DNA of 64,000 nt from contig CM059623.1 of assembly GCA_030435675.1 (NCBI GenBank), forward strand, positions 3,064,012 to 3,128,011, in the 5' to 3' direction. Below the pieces are notes generated by a model. That model saw only the letters and a program-made list of their open reading frames with translations, made no database searches and was not told where the DNA came from. The position numbers and the translations under genes were made by a program. Each line of letters begins with the position of its first letter. Within the stretch, counting starts at the first letter, position 1. The DNA comes from Steinernema hermaphroditum (lineage: Eukaryota > Nematoda > Chromadorea > Rhabditida > Steinernematidae). This document shows positions 57,805 to 64,000 of this stretch, piece after piece.

Positions 57805-59087
57805 ACATATGCGGCGGTGCAATACAGCGTAATAAAACAAACAACGTGTTCAAAAGGACTTTTTTTTGGTGATACCATTTTTATCACTTACTAGACCATC
57901 TGCGCTGTGTTCAGGGTCACTAAAAATCACCGAATGGTATTTCTTCTTACTTACCTATCGGTTGAGCAGTATCTTCAGGATATTTAAATCGATCCAGAAA
58001 CCATGGATATGGTGTGCATGTTGTGCATGGGTGCTTTGTAGATTCCAGAGATTCCAATGATGGATCGCCACGCGCCATGTATGCTCAGAATCTCTTAGTG
58101 AGCGCGTTGTTTTGAAGCAGTCATACTGTGTGGATTTACAAGCACAGTGTAAAAATTTAAAGCAAACCTGTACTGATTCCGTTCGACAGTGCCAGGAAAT
58201 TGTCACTGAGAATGTCGAATGTCAATGCTGCTCGATTGAAAAGTAATCGATTTCCGTCGAGGCAGAAGTCACTGTCAATCAAGAATTTATCATGACGTGC
58301 TCGTCCTAAATGGATCTTGCATGAGAGTACAGTGTGCGTCATTATGATAGAGGCACCTAACTTTTCCTCTGTTTCTGGCGGGAGACGAACTTTCGGGAAA
58401 AACGGAATTCACCACTAGAAAGAGCGCGGAAAATGGCAGTAGTACGAATGCGAAAAAAAAATTCCGGATGGAATTTTGCAATTTTCTGGGCTGCTTTTCC
58501 AAAATGGGCAGACTTCGGCGCATCATAATGATAGAGGCACTTGTTAATAACCTGTCTAAATCGACACGTATCAACCATACAACAACGCCCATACGACGTT
58601 ACACATAAAAAAATTTGAAATCCAACCGTAGCTCTCACTTATTCGGTCCTAACTATAAAGATCACCCCAACTGACACCGTCTGTGGCGTTGCAGACAATA
58701 GAAACCAAGCAGACATGTCTGAAATCGGCCACTAAACTCTAGATGCCTCTCCTGGCTCATCCTGTATCTTGGGCGCTACTTTTGGCTTTACATTTTAGAT
58801 ATTACTGAAAACCTACATTTACATCCAGAAGAAGCTCATGACCATTCGACAACAATAAATTCGCCTTAAATTCGTAAATGCAGCAACGAAATGCGGGCGC
58901 TCAAACCCATTAGCGCAATGAATATTCAAACTGAGTTGGCGCCTTTGCCCATCACAAGCGCCACAGAACGGCAAATGGGCGATTTACGACGTGCTCGTCG
59001 TGATGTACAGTGCAGAAGGAGAGAATAGATCACCCACAGAACAGGCTTGTCCAGAAGAAGTACACACAACCAGCTAAATTAATAAAT
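57805..59087. other. No gene recognised
   Basis: TCATTATGATAGAGGCAC and TCATAATGATAGAGGCAC occur in the same orientation near 58338 and 58523. Frames on the minus strand at 58290-58638 have no domain. The stretch directly before 59087 may contain an alternative last exon of the adjoining minus-strand gene. Confidence 0.4.
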
Positions 59088-60638
59088 TCACCAGCAAAAC
59101 CTCATATAAGACATGTGTGAAAAGAAGTGTACATCAACAGAAACCTCATCGAGGTTCGGATACCTTCTTTGTGGGCATTTCGCCGCCTTCTCAATATTTT
59201 CCTCAAAGCGTATTTTCTTCGCGACTTCCGCCTGTTCCAATTGTTTCATGAGCAAAGAAGCTGCATGAAGTGTCTGCGGCTTCCAGGACGTTTGTTTAGC
59301 TGCTTCTACAGTTCCGTGGACATCGAACGCAATGCAGTATTTGAGTACGTAGTCGTCGTCTAGCATTTGAAGAAGGAAATGCACGACGAACTGGAACGCG
59401 TCTTCCTCTTTTATACGCAGGCCTGTCAGAATGAGCGGGAAGAGACCGACTTCGCAGAACTCTTTGAAACGGTCCGGGCGTATGATGAACACTGATACCG
59501 CCATTAAGCTAGTTATCTAAATGAGGGTAATCGATCACAGAAAAATTGGTGGGTTGATTCACCCTGGTTGTAGCGTCATCATCGGATTTGGGTCGATGTC
59601 GATATCCTTCCGAAGCTATCATCTGATAGAAGAGGCCGACGTGGGGATGGTCGAAGAATTCGTCCATGTCAACCAGGAATATTAGGTTCGCTAGGATCTT
59701 CGCTTTCACAGCAACATTCTGATTGCCAAAAACGCACGGTAATTGGTTGAACTGAAATAGCGAACTGTTACCATTCAAATACATAATGGTCCATAAATAA
59801 AACAAGAAAAACACAAACAACCACTTACCAAATACTCCAGGTATCCCATCGCCACAAGTTCTCGCTTCGCTTGCATAAGAAACTGAGGAATCTTCTTCAT
59901 CAAAAACTGCAACGAATGGATGAGGAAGTCACGCATTTTTGGTGAGGAACAACACTTCACATTCATGACAGAACGAATGACAATCTTGCTGAGTTGAAAA
60001 TCGACCTACAATCGTAAAGAAAAAGATGTTTTTGCCCACATATGCAGCAAACTCACGTGTGTCTCTCGGAACATAAGCATCTTGTGCACGACTGCAGCAG
60101 CAGAATAGTTGAACCTGTATCGAATGCATCGATCCTTGAGAACAACTAAATTCAACGAAATCAGCGCCATTATGTTTCAGTGAATGACTAACCTTCCCAT
60201 ACGGGTAACAGGGCAGAAAGGTTCCTTGCGATGATCTCTGTGAACGCTTTCCGATAGGACAGATGATTGGGATGATAGTCCATCAAATAAATCATCTGTT
60301 TGAGCAACTTCCCGCATTTCCGGATCACTTGTTCATCCTTCGAATTGCTCAGAATCCGCATCAGCTTGGCCAAGTCGCGTGACATGAATGCCGTGATGGC
60401 CTTTTCATCACTACCATTCGCGATAGTCAAGAAATTATCAACGTGCTCCAGATCGCTAGGCTCAATCCACTTGCACGGCGCACAGATCTGCAAAATACAA
60501 TGAATAAGAACAAAAAAGGTGCGAAAATTGACTTACGACATATCGATAAGCTGTTAACGGAGCAGTCCAGATGATTTCCTTGAAGATGGAGAATATGGCG
60601 CTCCAACGCGTTGATCTCAACAATTCAAGCAGCTGCAT
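59088..60638 (-). CDS. Unidentified alpha-helical (HEAT/ARM-like) protein, six exons
   Basis: Exons, in order of transcription: 60537-60638, 60193-60487, 60057-60145, 59829-60005, 59563-59751 and 59088-59516. All introns are 46-77 nt with GT-AG ends, and the frame is continuous for 426 residues. The start MQLLELLRSTRW has an in-frame stop upstream. The protein is soluble and helix-rich throughout, with repeated leucine-rich amphipathic stretches such as RDLAKLMRILSNSKDEQVIR, HSLQFLMKKIPQFLMQAKRE and AVKAKILANLIFLVDMDEFF. This resembles an alpha-solenoid. I recognise no specific family. The last exon may instead use a donor near 59175 (AAG|GTATCC) and an acceptor near 59077, giving a different C-terminus of about 48 residues. 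The gene lies 349 bp downstream of the secreted-protein gene on the same strand, so operon transcription is possible. Confidence 0.8.
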
Positions 60639-60790
60639 TCTTATGATTCGTGCGAAAGATCAACCGACCGACGCAGAGGGTAATGATAAGCCGTAATGAC
60701 GACTGCATGTCTGCCAGACACTGCAAGCAGTCTCTTGTCCATTTCTAGACAGAGGCAGGCACACAGCAGTCGTTGCTGCCTCACAAACAC

Positions 60791-60893
60791 CGTGATTGGA
60801 TTGGGTCCTGCCACGATTGCCCTTGCGTGCCAACTTCATGGTACAATACTTCTTTCGCTAACAAGTCAATCGTTGCAGGACCCAATAATCACG
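60791..60893. repeat. Imperfect hairpin between the two minus-strand genes
   Basis: 60791-60819 and 60867-60893 are reverse complements over about 27 bp with two or three mismatches (GGGTCCTGCCACGATTG against CAATCGTTGCAGGACCC), separated by 47 bp. It lies in the 349-bp gap between the genes. A small fold-back element or a hairpin RNA precursor are both possible. Confidence 0.5.
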
Positions 60894-60971
60894 CTGCTGT
60901 CATTTCTTTTTAGTCCTATAACGCGACTAGGCCCACCAGAAGATAAACAACGAGGGCCCTGAGATGATTCA

Positions 60972-60977
60972 TTTATT
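60972..60977 (-). terminator. Polyadenylation signal AATAAA of the secreted-protein gene
   Basis: AATAAA on the minus strand lies 10 nt after the TAG stop at 60988-60990. This implies a very short 3' UTR. Confidence 0.6.
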
Positions 60978-60987
60978 TACATTGACA

Positions 60988-63000
60988 CTAAGCCGTAGAA
61001 ATATCACAAGTTCGCGGGAGACATGGTCCAGGACTGACCCATATGATATCTTGAAGATAGGCTGTAGGATCGTTGAAAGTTTTGCCATCCGCATTTGCCT
61101 TTTCTTGCTTCTCCCGTGTAAACGTCTTACTGGGATCTTTCACAGACACTATGGTGCTCAGGTCCTGTTGCAGGAATGCAAACAACGAGCATTCGCCTGA
61201 ATGCGATTTCTGGCTGTTCATGTCTGAGTGACAAGTGTACCTGTTTTTGAACAAAATTGTCTCGTAGACCACGATGCCTTTGTAACGTAAAATTCATTAT
61301 CTGCCGTTTTCACACAGTGCTCTCCGTGGAACGTCAGTACTTGTGTTGGTGCGACTGCTTTTTTCGGTTTTTTGAAATGAATCAGATCAACTCCGGTGGC
61401 GTATCTGCATCCTAAAAGAGAAGAGAACAGTCTATCAGTTGATCAATAAGTCTTTCGGTCATTTGTGAGTATTGTCTTCACACTTAGCTCTACCCAACCC
61501 TAACCCGCTAGACAATTGGTGGGCAATCGGTCTCGAAGACATAGCGGGAGTGAAACAATTGATTGAAAATGTCTGTGTGGCTCATTGTGAACGTGTCTGA
61601 TTTGTAAACGGGTCGGGGTCGGTTTGATGCCGTCCTATGACCCTGTTTTGTCTGCTGTCTGAAACCGACCGCTCCTTGAATGGTCGAATGAGCGACCTCA
61701 TGTCCACGAAAAAAAAACCACACAGACATGCCAACGGACCCACACTCTAGCCACTCACTTTGCGTGTAGTCAGTCGGGTGATACCAATATTGAGGGCTGG
61801 TATGATCAACAACGACCTTGCCCACTACGTCCTTTTCATTCTCCACTTTGCACATTTGGTACTGAACGTCGCTGCCAAGCGAGCACGAGTCCACATCGAG
61901 CTTCCCGAGTTCTTCCGCCGTTTGGAAGCAAGCTGAACAAGAAGCGTTTTGTAGAAGTTGTACAATTTACTTACGTTTCAGTGGCGGAGAATTGTCCAAT
62001 TGTATTTTGTTCGCACACTTGTTGCACGAGAAATAGTGAACGTTTTTCATTGCATTTTCCTTGACTTCATTCTTGGATATCGCTCCATTTACAGTGCATG
62101 GTCCTGAATAGGGAATGCAAAAAAAAACCTATCTTGCCTCCACCATCCTTGCGGATTGGTCTATTGAGGCATGCACCGTCTACTGTTTGGTCCTAAACAG
62201 AGATGAACAACGACTGAGCCATATATCCGACTCAACCGTCTCACGGATCGACTAGGAACAGGCTTGCCGATCCGACCCGTTCGTGCCCATCTCTGGTCCT
62301 AATTAAAGGCTCTTCACCTACCATTCGCACAGTCAACAACAACTATTAAATAATGCGTCAGTGGATCGCTGATGACTGGCTGTTCGAGGCAAGCCATGTT
62401 TCCGTCACAAATACACATCGAGTCGCCGACATCACAATACAAGGCCATGGCGTCGCCAGCTGGTTTTTCACTCAAATCGAAGACTACGTGGTTCTTGTAT
62501 TCAACTAAGAACAGAAAAAGTTGATGTTCTTAGCCATGCGACTCACCTTTTCGAGTAACTCGGTCTGTGTTATAAATCCAATACATACCTCTGTTGGTCT
62601 CGTCTCTTATCAAGACAAAATTTTTTCCATTAAAGTGGATTTTGTAGTCGTCTGTGGAGTGGGATGTGTTCATCGGCGGTGAACATGTGATCAAAGGCGC
62701 TGTTGTCGTCGTAGTGGTCATGGAAGTAGTCGTTGTAGTCATTGTACTAGTCGTAGTAGTACTTGTTGGTGGCTCTATTGTGATCATTGGCGTCTTTGTC
62801 GATTCTTGACCTTTAGAGATACAACAGATATAGAGAATAGTCACTAGTCACTTACAATACTCGGAGTCGTGATTTTGATCACATACGCCCTTGGTTACGT
62901 CTTGATCCGAAGGTTTCATTCGGGCACAGCCATCAGCACAGGCTAAGAAAATGATGACCACAAGGATGGGCAACATCTCACCAAGCAGCAAGATGGACAT
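60988..63000 (-). CDS. Secreted cysteine-containing protein with Thr-rich mucin-like tract, seven exons
   Basis: Exons in order: 62856-63000, 62547-62810, 62322-62504, 61975-62103, 61759-61932, 61241-61411 and 60988-61196. They join into 424 residues, every junction GT-AG and every intron phase 1. Residues 1-24 (MSILLLGEMLPILVVIIFLA, then CADG) form a classical signal peptide. Residues 64-85 are almost all Thr and Ser with Met, a mucin-type O-glycosylation tract. An NTS sequon follows near 96. The rest has about 20 Cys, with patches such as YCDVGDSMCICDGNMACLEQ and FSCNKCANK, and ends PGPCLPRTCDISTA. There is no transmembrane helix after the signal. It should act outside the cell. I cannot name a family. 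Introns of 42-45 nt are normal; the two long ones (62104-62321 and 61412-61758) are those that contain inserted repeats. The exon chain is well supported; an extra 5' exon is not excluded. Confidence 0.85.
61503..61720 (+). repeat. tRNA-derived SINE-like element inside intron 5 of the secreted-protein gene
   Basis: It holds GGGCAATCGGTCTCGAAGAC, the box A-like TGTGTGGCTCATTGTGAACG, the box B-like GGTCGGTTTGATGCCGTCC, then TTTTGTCTGCTGTCTGAAAC and a CCTTGAATGGTCGAATG tail. It is antisense to the host gene and enlarges this intron to 347 nt. Confidence 0.75.
62190..62303. mobile_element. hAT-like miniature element inside intron 3 of the secreted-protein gene
   Basis: The 98-bp element spans 62198-62295. 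Ends CAGAGATGAACAACGAC and GTTCGTGCCCATCTCTG are imperfect inverted repeats. Flanks GTCCTAAA (62190-62197) and GTCCTAAT (62296-62303) are an 8-bp target duplication with one mismatch. It lies 18 bp inside the donor side of the 218-nt intron. Confidence 0.8.
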
Positions 63001-64000
63001 TTGAATTCGATGGACAACGCTCGAACGCTCTGATTTTTTCATCACATCTGGGTCACCTAATTGTTCCTTAATAACACATCTTCTGTGGATATAAATCAAA
63101 TTCGTATGTAGGGGAAATATAAGAAAAAGGACGCCCCATTTCCAGTTCCTCACGTTGTTGTAATCTGCAAAAGGTGTCAACAAAACCAGTTCTTCATCTG
63201 CATGTAACATCAATAATCTTCCGGATGGAAAACGTCATATCAAACCACCAGAATTAGACATGTTGATGACTGTTAGGTTCAACTCATTATTCTCCATACA
63301 TCCACAGTGGTTAGTGCAGCTGACCAACCAGAAAGGGTCTCATCTGAGTTCCTCTCTGCTTGAGGTACCGGAAGAGCTGCTCCCTGTTTCGGTATGAATG
63401 GCTCGGCAGCTGGCGGAACGTTGGAGGTGGCGGGGTCACGTCATCGCCGGAGTCGACGACCACCCGGGCTGGCGCGAGGTTCCTGACACAACCAAATAGA
63501 GCTTATTCTTTCGTTTGGATCGAGTTTTGTCCAAAATTCGAAACCGACCGAAAGGCCGAAACTGCGAAACTCAAAACTTTTTTAAAGGTTGTTAAACAAA
63601 TGATGTCAAGGTCGTAATTTATGCGGTTCGAAGAGCTGAATTCAGAGTAGTTGTTGTCCTGCAGGGTTTAAAGTGTAGACTGTGTTATTGTGATAGTGAT
63701 CGGGATGACCGCTGACATGTTGAAACATGCACCTAATTTCAACGGTTTTTGTAGATGCGCTGAAGGTCATCAATCAAGTTCTACACCAGAAAAGGGCGTA
63801 CGTTCACTTTCGTTCCGTTGCGACCTAGTAGGTAAATGATAGTAGGTCGGACCTACTATCATTTATCGCCAGATGGGTGATGTGCATGATTTATTGCCTA
63901 GAAACAACATCAGAAATGCCCGATGTATCGCCACCTCGTGTCCAGACGAACATCAAATGCTTCCGTCGTTTTTCAACCCGTTGGCCATCATTATGTGAGA
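63001..64000. other. Upstream region of the secreted-protein gene; no further gene recognised
   Basis: A good acceptor-like AATTAG|GTGACC lies about 60 nt upstream of the start codon at 63000 and could serve as a trans-splice site for a spliced leader. The 121-codon frame at 62848-63213 (-) is the first coding exon read in a longer frame. Near the window end, TAGTAGGT(A) recurs around an inverted repeat at about 63825-63865 (CCTAGTAGGTAAATGATAGT / ACTATCATTTAT). No other exon is supported. Confidence 0.4.

Noticed and set aside
61508..61894. 128-codon minus-strand frame as a continuous exon
   Set aside because: Only 61759-61932 is exon; the rest is intron containing a SINE-like copy, and a good donor lies at 61758.
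62848..63213. 121-residue membrane-like protein as a separate gene
   Set aside because: It is the first coding exon of the secreted-protein gene read with upstream sequence; the signal peptide start at 63000 and the donor at 62855 explain it better.

Overview
This is nuclear DNA from a nematode. The clearest sign is at 43551-43572, where the 22-nt SL1 trans-spliced leader is present exactly. It is followed by a splice donor, an Sm-like site and a 10-bp terminal hairpin, so this is an SL1 RNA gene. Introns of 42-77 nt, an expanded-family SKP1-related (skr-type) gene and many small interspersed repeats fit the same picture. Genus and species cannot be read from the sequence alone.

The window is gene-poor. 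Three protein-coding genes can be supported: an intronless SKP1-like gene at 33193-33645 (+); a six-exon gene for an alpha-helical, HEAT/ARM-like protein at 59088-60638 (-); and a seven-exon gene for a secreted, cysteine-containing protein with a Thr-rich mucin-like tract at 60988-63000 (-). The last two lie head-to-tail on the minus strand, 349 bp apart. RNA genes are the SL1 RNA, two intact convergent tRNA-Leu genes (AAG and TAG anticodons, 51.3-51.6 kb) and a tRNA-Leu pseudogene (12.4 kb).

Most of the rest is repeat-derived. I see: (i) hAT-like miniature elements with 8-bp target duplications (3.8, 32.0, 40.6, 48.9 and 62.2 kb; weaker at 8.4 and 13.5 kb), including one reduced to 16 bp; (ii) a tRNA-derived SINE-like family in at least eight places; (iii) a second short family ending in ACACAAATAAAAGACC, clustered at 44.3-46.6 kb; (iv) a 764-bp fold-back element with inverted tRNA-like modules at 39.8-40.6 kb; (v) a perfect fold-back at 57.1-57.5 kb; (vi) mariner/Tc1-like transposase relics at 11.9, 31.1 and 38.2 kb; and (vii) local direct duplications.

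At the largest scale, a nearly identical 2.5-kb segment occurs in inverted orientation at 35.6-38.1 kb and 52.95-55.5 kb. It brackets 14.8 kb that holds the SL1 RNA gene, both tRNA-Leu genes and the tRNA-like fold-back. The octamer CTACCGTA / TACGGTAG recurs about 20 times by eye, roughly ten times the chance expectation.

Gene models were assembled by hand from frame continuity and GT-AG sites. Coordinates of diverged repeats are approximate to about 10-20 bp.
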